Source of the DNA: Rhodobacteraceae bacterium EhC02
GTDB taxonomy: Bacteria > Pseudomonadota > Alphaproteobacteria > Rhodobacterales > Rhodobacteraceae
Direction of reading: 5' to 3'
Assembly (NCBI GenBank): GCA_001650895.1
Contig: LXYH01000031.1
Coordinates: 1-64,000, forward strand
DNA length: 64,000 nt
Position numbers and translations under genes: made by a program. Below are positions 1 to 8,176 of this stretch, piece after piece. Every line of letters starts with the position of its first letter. Position 1 is the first letter of the stretch. The notes below the pieces were generated by a model, which did not search any database, had not been told where the DNA came from, and saw only the letters and a list, made by a program, of their open reading frames with translations.

Positions 1-292
1 TCGAGGAATAGGGCAGGTTCGTCTGCTCGTGGATCGGCAGCGCATCCATGTCGGCCCGAAGGCCCACCCGCTTGCCGCCCCCATCCTTGCCGCCACGCCC
101 GTAGATGATGCCCACGACGCCGGTGATGCCGATGCCGGCATGCACCTCATCGACGCCATAGCTGCGCAGCTTCTCGGCCACGATGGCGCTGGTGCGCTGC
201 TCTTCCAGCCCGATTTCGGGATGGGCGTGCAGGTCCTTGAAAATCTCGGTCAGCTCGGCGGTGCTTGCCTCGATCACGGGCAGGATGTTCAT
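1..292 (-). CDS. M20-family amidohydrolase (hippurate hydrolase-like), N-terminal part only
   Basis: This is the first 97 residues of a metallo-amidohydrolase that continues past the left window edge. The visible part carries DLHAHPEIGLEE and LRADMDALPI, which are N-terminal hallmarks of the M20D (HipO/AbgA/IAA-amino-acid hydrolase) group; the metal-ligand H and D of the later domain lie outside. A GAGGA-like ribosome site lies just before the ATG. It starts 37 bp downstream of the peptide ABC transporter genes on the same strand, so it is probably the last visible gene of that operon and would deacylate or hydrolyse an imported N-acyl amino acid or peptide. The exact substrate cannot be read from the sequence. 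Confidence 0.85.
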   Translation of the reverse strand, partial: MNILPVIEASTAELTEIFKDLHAHPEIGLEEQRTSAIVAEKLRSYGVDEVHAGIGITGVVGIIYGRGGKDGGGKRVGLRADMDALPIHEQTNLPYSS

Positions 293-329
293 GTCTTTCT
301 CCTCGGTCTTTCTTTATGGGTGGTGGGGA

Positions 330-1991
330 TCAGGCGGCGCCCAGTTCCCGGAAATTCGCGAAATCCCAGGCGCGGCCGGGGGCGGCCTCGATCAGGGATT
401 TCGTGTATTCATGCTGCGGATTGGCCAGAACGGCGGCGGCGGGGCCCTGTTCGACCACGACGCCGCGCTGCATCACCAGCACATCGTCACAGATCTGCGC
501 GGCGACGCGCAAGTCATGGGTGATGAAGACGATGGTGATGCCAAGGCTTTCCTGCAGATCGTTGAGCAGGTCGAGAACCTGCGCCTGCACCGACACGTCG
601 AGGGCCGACACGGCCTCGTCCGCGACAAGAACATCGGGCTGCATCATCACCGCGCGCGCAATCGCGATACGCTGGCGCTGACCGCCGGAAAACTGGTGCG
701 GATAACGGTCAAGACTGTCGCGGGGCAGGCCCACGATCTCCATCAGCTCGGCGGCGCGGGCCATGGCCTGCGCGGGTGCGGTGCCATAGTTCACCGGGCC
801 CTCAATCAGGCTGCGCCCCACTGTCCAGCGCGGGTTGAGGGACCGGAACGGATCCTGGAACACCACTTGCAGATGCTGGCGATGCGGTTTCAGCTGCGCG
901 CGGCTCAGATGTGCGATGTCGGTGTCGCGCAGACGTATCGCGCCTGCCGTGGGCGCGATCAGCCGCATGATGCAGCGCGCCACGGTGGATTTTCCGCTGC
1001 CCGATTCCCCAACGATCCCGAGGGTGCGCCCACGCGCGACCGTGAAGGTCACATCCTTGGCCGCATGGGTGCCGGGGCGTTTCACGAAGAATCCGCCGCC
1101 CCCGTATATCATGTCGAGACTTTCGACCTTGAGGACCGGGTCACCCCCCGGTGCCGCGCGCGGGGCGCGCGGGATCAGGCTGGGCACGGCGCGCAAGAGG
1201 TTCTGGGTATAGTCCTGTTTCGGCGCGCGCAGCAGCGTCTCGATCGGGGCATGTTCCACCAGGTCGCCCGATTTCATGACGTAGACGGTATCGGCGATTT
1301 CGGCCACGACGCCCATGTCATGGGTGATGAACAGCACGGCGGTTCCATGCTTTTCCTGCAGCTCCGCGATCAGCGACAGGATCTGCTGTTGCGTGGTCAC
1401 GTCAAGCGCGGTGGTGGGTTCGTCCGCGATCAACAGTTCGGGTTCCAGCACGAGCGCCATGGCGATCATGATCCGCTGGCGCTGACCACCGGACAGCTGG
1501 TGCGGATAGCTGCGGTGGATGCGTTCCACATCGGGCAGATGCACCTGTTCCATGATGTCGATGACGCGCGCGCGGCGTTCCTCGGCCGAAAGGCTGGTGT
1601 GGCTTTCCAGCACCTCTTCGATCTGGTCGCCCACGCGCATCACCGGGTTCAGCGCGGTCATGGGCTCCTGAAAGATCATCGCCACGCGGCGGGCGCGTAT
1701 GTCCTGCATGGCCGAAGGCGACTGTTCCAGCAGGTCGGTGTCCGACAGGGTGATCCTGCCACCCGTCACGAACAGCGCATCCTTGGGCAGAAGGCCCATG
1801 ATCGCCAGCGAGGTGACGGATTTGCCCGAGCCCGATTCCCCCACGAGGCAGACGGTTTCGCCCTGCCGGATCGTCAGGCTGATCCGGTTCAGCACCGGCG
1901 GCGCCTTGGCGGCGGGGGGCAGGCTGACGGTCAGATCATTGACCGTCAGGACAGTTTTCGCATCGTCGAAATTGCGCGATTTGAACAGCAT
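330..1991 (-). CDS. Dipeptide/oligopeptide ABC transporter, fused double ATP-binding protein
   Basis: A 553-residue protein with two complete ABC ATPase domains in tandem. Domain 1 has Walker A GESGSGKS at residues 51-58, signature LSGGQRQR and Walker B LLIADEPTTALD. Domain 2 repeats GESGSGKS near residue 330, with FSGGQRQR and LVADEAVSALD. This is a fusion of the DppD- and DppF-type subunits (GsiA-like layout) found in the peptide/nickel/opine family. It powers the two permeases immediately upstream on the same strand, with a 4-nt gap to the first. The likely cargo is a peptide or a modified peptide, given the flanking M20, M81 and acylase genes. Confidence 0.93.
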   Translation of the reverse strand: MLFKSRNFDDAKTVLTVNDLTVSLPPAAKAPPVLNRISLTIRQGETVCLVGESGSGKSVTSLAIMGLLPKDALFVTGGRITLSDTDLLEQSPSAMQDIRARRVAMIFQEPMTALNPVMRVGDQIEEVLESHTSLSAEERRARVIDIMEQVHLPDVERIHRSYPHQLSGGQRQRIMIAMALVLEPELLIADEPTTALDVTTQQQILSLIAELQEKHGTAVLFITHDMGVVAEIADTVYVMKSGDLVEHAPIETLLRAPKQDYTQNLLRAVPSLIPRAPRAAPGGDPVLKVESLDMIYGGGGFFVKRPGTHAAKDVTFTVARGRTLGIVGESGSGKSTVARCIMRLIAPTAGAIRLRDTDIAHLSRAQLKPHRQHLQVVFQDPFRSLNPRWTVGRSLIEGPVNYGTAPAQAMARAAELMEIVGLPRDSLDRYPHQFSGGQRQRIAIARAVMMQPDVLVADEAVSALDVSVQAQVLDLLNDLQESLGITIVFITHDLRVAAQICDDVLVMQRGVVVEQGPAAAVLANPQHEYTKSLIEAAPGRAWDFANFRELGAA

Positions 1992-1995
1992 CGGC

Positions 1996-2880
1996 TTATT
2001 CCCCCCGTTTCTTCAGGCGCGGGTCCAGCATGTCGCGCGCGGTATCGCCCAGCAGGTTGATCGACAGGATGCACAGCGACAGCATCAGGCCGGGCCACAG
2101 GATCAGTTCGGGCTTCACGCGGAAATACTGCCGCCCTTCCGCCATGATGTTCCCCCAGGTCGGGATCTCGGTCGAGACACCCGCGCCAAGGAAGGACAGG
2201 ATCGCCTCGGTCAGGATGGCGGAGGCCAGGATATAGGTCCCCTGCACGATCAGCGGCGCCATGGTATTGGGCATCAGGTGCTGAAACAGGATCTTGGGCA
2301 TCGACGATCCCAGCGCGATCGCCGCCTCGACATAGGGTTCCTCGCGCGCGGTCAGCACCACCGAACGGACAAGCCGCACGACGCGCGGGATTTCCGGGAT
2401 GGTGATCGCCATGATCACCGAGGTGATCGACGGACCGTTCAGCGCAACCAGCGCAATCGCCAGCAGGATCGAGGGGATCGCCATCAGGCTGTCCATGATC
2501 CGCATGATGATCGTGTCGGCCAGCCGGAAGAAACCGGCCACAAGCCCGATGACCAGCCCGAGGAATACCGACACGATCGCCGCGCCGATCCCGATCAGCA
2601 GCGACACCCGCCCGCCGATCAGGACGCGCGAATAGATGTCACGGCCGAAAGGGTCGGTGCCCAGCAGGTTGGCATCGCTTGGCCCCTGCAGACGGTTCAT
2701 CGGGTTCATTTCCAGCGGATCGAACGGGGCCAGCCAGGGCGACAGCAGCGTGACGATCACGATCATCGCCAGGACGGCTGCGGCGATCATCGGGCCGACG
2801 CCCAGCTTGGCCAGCGACGGGATCGAGAACAGCCGCAGCACCGATTGCAGGGCCGAGGACGGGGGCGCGTAATGGGACAT
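1996..2880 (-). CDS. Peptide ABC transporter permease, DppC/GsiD type
   Basis: A 294-residue inner-membrane permease of the binding-protein-dependent transport family (BPD_transp_1). It opens with a cytoplasmic stretch, then a transmembrane segment and the typical DppC loop LLGTDPFGRDIYSR. The EAA-like loop (EEPYVEAAIALG) that contacts the ATPase is present. Its ATG overlaps the stop of the upstream permease by one base (TGATG), so the two are translationally coupled. Together with the upstream DppB-type partner it forms the membrane channel. Confidence 0.93.
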   Translation of the reverse strand: MSHYAPPSSALQSVLRLFSIPSLAKLGVGPMIAAAVLAMIVIVTLLSPWLAPFDPLEMNPMNRLQGPSDANLLGTDPFGRDIYSRVLIGGRVSLLIGIGAAIVSVFLGLVIGLVAGFFRLADTIIMRIMDSLMAIPSILLAIALVALNGPSITSVIMAITIPEIPRVVRLVRSVVLTAREEPYVEAAIALGSSMPKILFQHLMPNTMAPLIVQGTYILASAILTEAILSFLGAGVSTEIPTWGNIMAEGRQYFRVKPELILWPGLMLSLCILSINLLGDTARDMLDPRLKKRGE

Positions 2881-3824
2881 CAGTAACGGATCCTCGGGTC
2901 AAAGACGGTGTAGGAGATGTCGATGATCAGGTTGACCACCACATAGGTGGCGCTGGTGATGAGGATCATCGCCTGGATCACCGGGTAGTCGCGCGCAAGG
3001 ATCGCATCGACGGTCAGGCGGCCGATACCGGGTATGTTGAACACGCTTTCCGTGACCACAACGCCCGAGATCAGCAGCGCGAAACCGGTCCCGATCACGG
3101 TCAGGATCGGCACGGCGGCATTGCGCAGCGCATGGCGGAACAGCACGCGGCTTTCCTTGACGCCCTTGGCGCGGGCGGTGCGGATGTAATCCTCGCCCAG
3201 CACTTCCAGCATCGAGGCGCGCGTCATCCGCGCAATCAGGGCAACGTAGATCGTGGCCAGCGTGAGCGACGGCAGGATCGCGCGATAAAGAAATTCCGCG
3301 ATGCCCTTTTCCGAGGGCGAGGCATAGCCCTGCACCGGCAGCCAGCCCAGCGAGATCGAGAAGACCAGGATGAAAAGGTAGCCGATCACGAAGACGGGCA
3401 CGGAAAAGCCCAGCACCGAAAAGCTCATGACCGCGTAATCGACCCAGGACCGGTGACGCCATGCCGCCAGCACGCCCATCGGCACGGCGATGGCGACGGC
3501 GATCACGATGGTCAGAAGCGCCATGTTGATCGTCGGAAAGATACGCTGCCCGATCATCGTGGTGACTGGCGTGCCCGAGATCAGCGAAGTGCCAAGGTCG
3601 CCCTGCAATAGGCTTCCCATCCAGGTGAAGAACTGCGTCAGCAAGGGTTTGTTCAGGCCCATCGCCTCGCGGATGCGTTCCAGCTGCTCGGGCGTGGCCA
3701 TGTCGCCGGCGATGATCGCAGCGGGATCGCCCGGGGTCAGGCGCAGCAAAAGGAAAACGAAGATCGCGACGATCAGCATCACGGGAATGATCGCCAGGAT
3801 GCGTCGGAGGATATAGCCCAGCAT
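2880..3824 (-). CDS. Peptide ABC transporter permease, DppB/GsiC type
   Basis: A 314-residue permease starting MLGYILRRILAIIPVML, the characteristic DppB amino end, followed by FLLLRLTPGDPA, another family signature. The coupling loop includes EVLGEDYIRTARAKG, the EAA motif. The length matches the family. It follows the binding protein gene after about 120 bp and overlaps the next permease by one base, giving a standard A-B-C-DF gene order on the minus strand. Confidence 0.94.
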   Translation of the reverse strand: MLGYILRRILAIIPVMLIVAIFVFLLLRLTPGDPAAIIAGDMATPEQLERIREAMGLNKPLLTQFFTWMGSLLQGDLGTSLISGTPVTTMIGQRIFPTINMALLTIVIAVAIAVPMGVLAAWRHRSWVDYAVMSFSVLGFSVPVFVIGYLFILVFSISLGWLPVQGYASPSEKGIAEFLYRAILPSLTLATIYVALIARMTRASMLEVLGEDYIRTARAKGVKESRVLFRHALRNAAVPILTVIGTGFALLISGVVVTESVFNIPGIGRLTVDAILARDYPVIQAMILITSATYVVVNLIIDISYTVFDPRIRY

Positions 3825-3946
3825 TGGCAGGGAACCCTTTCGGCGGATAGGTGACAGGTCAGTCGCGCGGGATCAGGGCAAGCGGCCCTGTCGCGCAGGA
3901 AATCCCGGCGCGCGCAGGACGCGTGCCGGGACGGATCACACCGTGA

Positions 3947-5557
3947 TCACTCGGCTTTCTTCACGTTCCAGAACACCGGCACCGGCGAGGCCAGCATATC
4001 GGTGATGGTCGCGCGGCGCGCTTGCGGCAGGGCATACTGACCGACCGGCACATAGAGAACCTGCTCCATGTTGTGCGCCTGGATCTTCTTGGCCACGGCC
4101 TGCTGCTCTTCCAGCGTCTTGGCCGCGATGAAATCGGCCTTCAGACCTTCGACCACCGCATCATCCGGCCAGCCGAACCATGCCGAGTCGCCACGGCCGT
4201 TCAGCATCGGCGAGACCAGCGGGCTGGAGATTTCCGGCACCAGCCAGTTGGTGAAGAACATGTTCCAGCCACCGTCGGCTGGCGCGTTCTGGCTGGCACG
4301 GCGCGTCACCAGCGTCTGCCAGTCCATCGGCTGCATGTCGACGTTGAAGCCTGCATTGCGCAGCGCCTGCGATGCCACGACCGGCTGAGCCGCCAGCGCC
4401 ACCACGTCGGTCGGCGCCATCAGCACGATCGGGGTGCCATCGTAACCGGCCTCGGCCAGCAGGGCCTTGGCCGCTTCCAGATCACCACCCGAGGTCAGGC
4501 TTTCCGAACCGGTCGCATCGGCCAGCGGGGTGCCGCAACCGAAGATCGCGCCGCAGATCGAATAGTAGTCGGGGTTACCCACTAGCGCGGCAAGGATCGC
4601 CTGCTGATCAAGGGCCTTCATGGCTGCCTGACGAACCTTGACGTTGTCGAAGGGCGGATGCTTGAAGTTCATCCGGCCAATGGTCTGATAGCCCAGCGGT
4701 TCGCGCTTTTCATAGACGACGTCGGGATCGCCTTCCAGCAGCGGCAGCAGGTCGACCTGAACGGATTCGATATAGTCGATCTCGTTGCCGAGCAGCGCGT
4801 TGATCGCCGTCGAGGCGTCGGGCATGGTCGACCAGACGACCTTGTCCACGTTCACGACCTTGCCGCCGGCCATGTTGTCGGCAGGCTCGGACCGGGGAAC
4901 GTAATCCTCGTTCTTGATGTAGGTGACGCTGACGCCGGGCTGGAATTCGGCCTCGACGAAGCGGAAGGGGCCAGAGCCCACATGCTCGGTGATCGCGGTG
5001 TCAGCCGGGGTGGCTGCGATGCGCGCGGGCATGATGAAGGGCGGCAGCGCCGATTGCTTGCCCAGCGTATCGAGCAGCGGGGCGAAGGGTTCGTTCAGGG
5101 TCCAGACCAGCGTCTTGTCATCGGTCGCGGTCAGGCTGGCGGTCTTGTCCATGATGATCTGGCCGCCGGAGTCCTTGGTCGCCCAACGCTTGAGCGAGGC
5201 TTCGGCATCGGCCATGGTGACGGGGCTGCCGTCATGGAACTTCAGACCGTCGCGCAGGGTGAAGGTATAGACCAGCCCGTCATCGGACACGGTCCAGTCG
5301 GCCATCTGCGGCTGCGGCGTAAAGGTCCCGTCAACGGCCACCAGCACGTCATAGATCATGTAGGCGTGGTTGCGGGTGATATGGGCGGTGGTGATCACCG
5401 GATCCAGCACGCGCAGGCCGGAATGCATCACGGCAGTGATCGTGGTTTCGGCCCATGCGGCGCTTGCGCCAACCAGCGCGGTCGAGGCCATCATCGCCCC
5501 TGCCATCAGGCTGCGAGCGCGCGAGGCGCCCTTTGATCGGAAACTATGAACTGTCAT
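3947..5557 (-). CDS. Peptide ABC transporter substrate-binding protein (SBP family 5)
   Basis: A 536-residue periplasmic solute-binding protein. I chose the ATG at 5557 because a GAGAG ribosome site sits just before it; an in-frame start 21 bases upstream adds seven unlikely residues. The N terminus is a Sec signal peptide ending near ASAAWAE. Family features include the YTFTLRDGLKFHDGSPVTMADA block typical of SBP_bac_5 proteins and an overall length near 530. It is the first gene of the transporter operon and is separated from the M81 peptidase gene by about 80 bp. The cargo is likely a peptide or opine-like amide, by context only. Confidence 0.92.
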   Translation of the reverse strand: MTVHSFRSKGASRARSLMAGAMMASTALVGASAAWAETTITAVMHSGLRVLDPVITTAHITRNHAYMIYDVLVAVDGTFTPQPQMADWTVSDDGLVYTFTLRDGLKFHDGSPVTMADAEASLKRWATKDSGGQIIMDKTASLTATDDKTLVWTLNEPFAPLLDTLGKQSALPPFIMPARIAATPADTAITEHVGSGPFRFVEAEFQPGVSVTYIKNEDYVPRSEPADNMAGGKVVNVDKVVWSTMPDASTAINALLGNEIDYIESVQVDLLPLLEGDPDVVYEKREPLGYQTIGRMNFKHPPFDNVKVRQAAMKALDQQAILAALVGNPDYYSICGAIFGCGTPLADATGSESLTSGGDLEAAKALLAEAGYDGTPIVLMAPTDVVALAAQPVVASQALRNAGFNVDMQPMDWQTLVTRRASQNAPADGGWNMFFTNWLVPEISSPLVSPMLNGRGDSAWFGWPDDAVVEGLKADFIAAKTLEEQQAVAKKIQAHNMEQVLYVPVGQYALPQARRATITDMLASPVPVFWNVKKAE

Positions 5558-5638
5558 TCTTTTCTCTCTCTGTTGCACTTCGGGTGGTCGTGATGTGCCC
5601 CGGTTTCTGTGACGGGTGCACGGGGGTGAAATCGTCGC

Positions 5639-7174
5639 TCAGCTCTCCTCAAGACTGGGTTCGGAAATTGGTGCGGGGCGCCAGCAGGCGCCCATCGGTT
5701 CCAGCTTCATGCCCGGCGCCAGCCGTGTCCATGGCAGGCTGGCGGGGCTGATCGGCATCGGGCCTGGTGCGGTGCAAACGAGTATCGTTTCGGCAATCGG
5801 CTGAAAATCCGCACGAAAATGAACCGAGCTCTTGTTGACAAGGACCGCCTGTTCCGTCGGCTCTATGCCCACGAAGCGGTACATCTGCTGATCGGCCATC
5901 TGCGCCTTGTGGGTGGACACGACCACGCGCACGTCACCGATTCGCAGGCAGGCCGAAGGGCCCAGATCCAGCGGCGCGCCGCCGTAGAAGGGCCCCGAGG
6001 CGATGAATTTGCCGTCAGAGAGGGTTTCGACCGTGAACCGCGCCTGAAACGGGCTATCGCCGGGAATGTTGGAAAACCCGCCCAGGGCGATGTCGATCTC
6101 GGCGCCCTGTCCGGCTGCATGGGCGGCGGCGGCGGCGGCGGGATCGACGATGATGCCGGTCGCGGCGCGCGGCGCGTTCGCACGCACCAGCGCACGCAGC
6201 ATGCCGGTGGTGTTGCTGTCGCCGCCCGCGCCGGGATTGTCCTGCGTATCGGCGATCACGACAGGTTTCGTGGCGGTGGCCGCGATGCGGATCGCCTCGG
6301 CCACACCGGCGTCGGGATCGAAGGACGCGCCCGCAAAGGCGGATTCGGCCCGGTTCACATCGGCCGCAACGGCATCGGCGGCCGCATCAGCCGCAGCCTG
6401 TGTCGCGCCATAGGCGACGACAGTCGGTCCGCATTCGGGGAAATCAGCAGCCGGAAAACCGGGAAAGAACGACACCGTCGCCACATCGCCGCCCTCAAGC
6501 GCGGCCATGCGGGCATAGATGCCGGCAGCCGGTTCCATCAGCGTGCTCTGCCATGCGATCGGGATCAAGAAATCCATCCGCCGGAACGCCTTGGCAAAGG
6601 GTTTGCCCCGCGCCATCAAAGCATCCAGCTGCACCGCCGCGCGCGCCCCCGTTTGGGCCATGTCCACATGCGGATACGTGCGGAAGCCCACCAGCGCATC
6701 AGCGGCGTCAACCATTGTCGCGGTGATGTTTCCATGCAGATCGAGTGCTGCGACGATGGGCACATCGGGCCCCACAACGGCCCGGACGCGCGCGATCAGC
6801 GCGCCTTCACCGTCATCCTCGTGTTCGGCCACCATCGCGCCGTGCAGATCAAGGAAGACGCCATCAAGCGGACCCGCCGCGCGGATGCCTTCGACGATCT
6901 CGGCCGTGATGCTGTCAAAGGCGTCGCGCGTTACATGCGCCGACGGAATGGCGCCACACCACAGAATCGGCACCATGTCCCATCCCCCCGCCTCGCCATG
7001 CGCGACCGCGCCACCGATCCCGAGGTTGATGTCGCGCCCCGCTGTCATCAATGCGGCACCGCGCGCCATGGGCATGTATCCACCGCCCTGCACGAAGCTG
7101 GCCATGTCCGCAGGACTCGGCGCGAATGTGTTGGTTTCGTGCAGGAAACCCGCCAGCGCCACACGTCTTGTCAT
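5639..7174 (-). CDS. M81-family metallopeptidase (MlrC-like)
   Basis: A 511-residue protein of the MlrC/microcystinase C family. The N-terminal FLHETNTF carries the first zinc ligands, followed by the DLHGAM and DLHGN motifs of the DUF1485 domain; the later DTQDNPGAGGDSNTTG block is also characteristic. No signal peptide is seen, so it probably acts in the cytoplasm on peptides brought in by the adjacent ABC transporter. Family members cleave small linear or unusual peptides, but most are uncharacterised, so a link to microcystin is not implied. It is the first gene of the minus-strand run, divergent from the IclR regulator. No strong ribosome site is visible. Confidence 0.9.
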   Translation of the reverse strand: MTRRVALAGFLHETNTFAPSPADMASFVQGGGYMPMARGAALMTAGRDINLGIGGAVAHGEAGGWDMVPILWCGAIPSAHVTRDAFDSITAEIVEGIRAAGPLDGVFLDLHGAMVAEHEDDGEGALIARVRAVVGPDVPIVAALDLHGNITATMVDAADALVGFRTYPHVDMAQTGARAAVQLDALMARGKPFAKAFRRMDFLIPIAWQSTLMEPAAGIYARMAALEGGDVATVSFFPGFPAADFPECGPTVVAYGATQAAADAAADAVAADVNRAESAFAGASFDPDAGVAEAIRIAATATKPVVIADTQDNPGAGGDSNTTGMLRALVRANAPRAATGIIVDPAAAAAAHAAGQGAEIDIALGGFSNIPGDSPFQARFTVETLSDGKFIASGPFYGGAPLDLGPSACLRIGDVRVVVSTHKAQMADQQMYRFVGIEPTEQAVLVNKSSVHFRADFQPIAETILVCTAPGPMPISPASLPWTRLAPGMKLEPMGACWRPAPISEPSLEES

Positions 7175-7260
7175 CTAATCAGGGACCCCCGTCGTTCCAT
7201 TACGATCCGAAGCATGTCGCTGGCCTTTGTCTTGTCGGGCACGAAAACGCGGAACAGTAA

Positions 7261-7281
7261 GTGTATTGCCAGGCGATATAC
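7261..7281. promoter_or_regulatory. Candidate IclR operator in the divergent gap
   Basis: The divergent spacer between the M81 gene and the regulator holds an imperfect palindrome centred at 7271: GTGTATTGCC, a central A, then GGCGATATAC. Eight of the ten arm pairs match. IclR-family proteins usually bind such short palindromes next to their own gene, so this is the most likely autoregulatory and operon operator. This is inference from position and symmetry only. Confidence 0.4.
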
Positions 7282-7343
7282 TTGCATCGTAGTCTGAGCG
7301 TAGAACCGTGCTTGCCCCCAAGTCAACCGGAGTCGCAGACAAG

Positions 7344-8156
7344 ATGACACGAAATACGCTCCGCGCCGAATCCGGTGTTCGATATTTAAGCGATGAACAG
7401 CGCGCAGACCCTTTGTTCACCAATTCGATCGCCCGCGCGATGCAGGTTCTGGCCGCGTTCCACCACGCCGACCGCCCCCTGTCGCTGGCCGAGATCGCAA
7501 GCCGCGCCGGCGTGGACCGCAGCGCCGCGCAACGAATCGTCCACACCCTGCGCAGCCTTGGCTACATCAGCCGCGACGACGAGGATCGCGGCTTTCTGCC
7601 CGGCATCCGCCTGCTGGATCACACGCTGGACTTCTTGCGGCTGAACCCGCTGATCCAGCGCGCGACGCCCGTGCTGCTGGAGTTGCGGCGCAACGTGCGC
7701 GAACGTGTGGACCTGTCACTGTTCGACGGTCAGCGCGTCGTCTATGCCGCCCGGATGCAAAGCAAGCGCGAGACATTCTATGCCACGCTGGTGGGGCATA
7801 GCGTGCCGACCTTCTGTTCCTCGGGGGGCTGGGCCATCATGGCCCGTCTGCCCGAAGCCGAGGCGCGCGAGATCATCGAGGCGTCGGACCGTTCGCCCTT
7901 CACGCCGCGCACCCTGACCGACCCCGACGCCATCATCGCCGAGATCGGGCAGACCCGCGCGCGCGGCTACAGCATCGCGGTGGAACAGATCCTGCTGGGA
8001 GAGGTGGCCATCGGCGTGGCCGTCACCGGCCCGCAAGGCCGCCCCGTGGCCGCGATCCACGTGGCCGGGTCGCTGGCCGAATGGACACCCGAGGATTTCA
8101 GCACTTGCGTCGCCCCCCTTGCCTTGGAAGCGGCGCGCGCCATCAGCCAGATCTGA
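7344..8156 (+). CDS. IclR-family transcriptional regulator
   Basis: A 270-residue regulator (starting at the ATG at 7344; a GTG at 7308 would add 12 residues). The N-terminal winged helix-turn-helix spans roughly residues 25-85, with LAEIASRAGVDRSAAQRIVHTL as the recognition unit. The C-terminal IclR effector domain follows, with FYATLVGHSVPTFCSSGGWAIMA and RGYSIAVEQILLGE typical of the family. It is transcribed away from the M81/ABC operon and 20 bp ahead of the acylase gene, so it probably controls both sides in response to a small acid or amide. Confidence 0.92.
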   Translation: MTRNTLRAESGVRYLSDEQRADPLFTNSIARAMQVLAAFHHADRPLSLAEIASRAGVDRSAAQRIVHTLRSLGYISRDDEDRGFLPGIRLLDHTLDFLRLNPLIQRATPVLLELRRNVRERVDLSLFDGQRVVYAARMQSKRETFYATLVGHSVPTFCSSGGWAIMARLPEAEAREIIEASDRSPFTPRTLTDPDAIIAEIGQTRARGYSIAVEQILLGEVAIGVAVTGPQGRPVAAIHVAGSLAEWTPEDFSTCVAPLALEAARAISQI

Positions 8157-8176
8157 CCAGACGACCGGAGACTGCC

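Noticed and set aside
183-2060. A 625-codon plus-strand open frame over the ABC ATPase region
   Set aside because: It is the antisense shadow of the fused ATPase gene; the product is His/Arg/Gly-rich without domains, as is usual in GC-rich antisense frames.
5639-7174. Microcystin degradation (mlr) cluster
   Set aside because: MlrA, MlrB and MlrD are absent; M81 proteins are widespread and mostly unrelated to microcystin.
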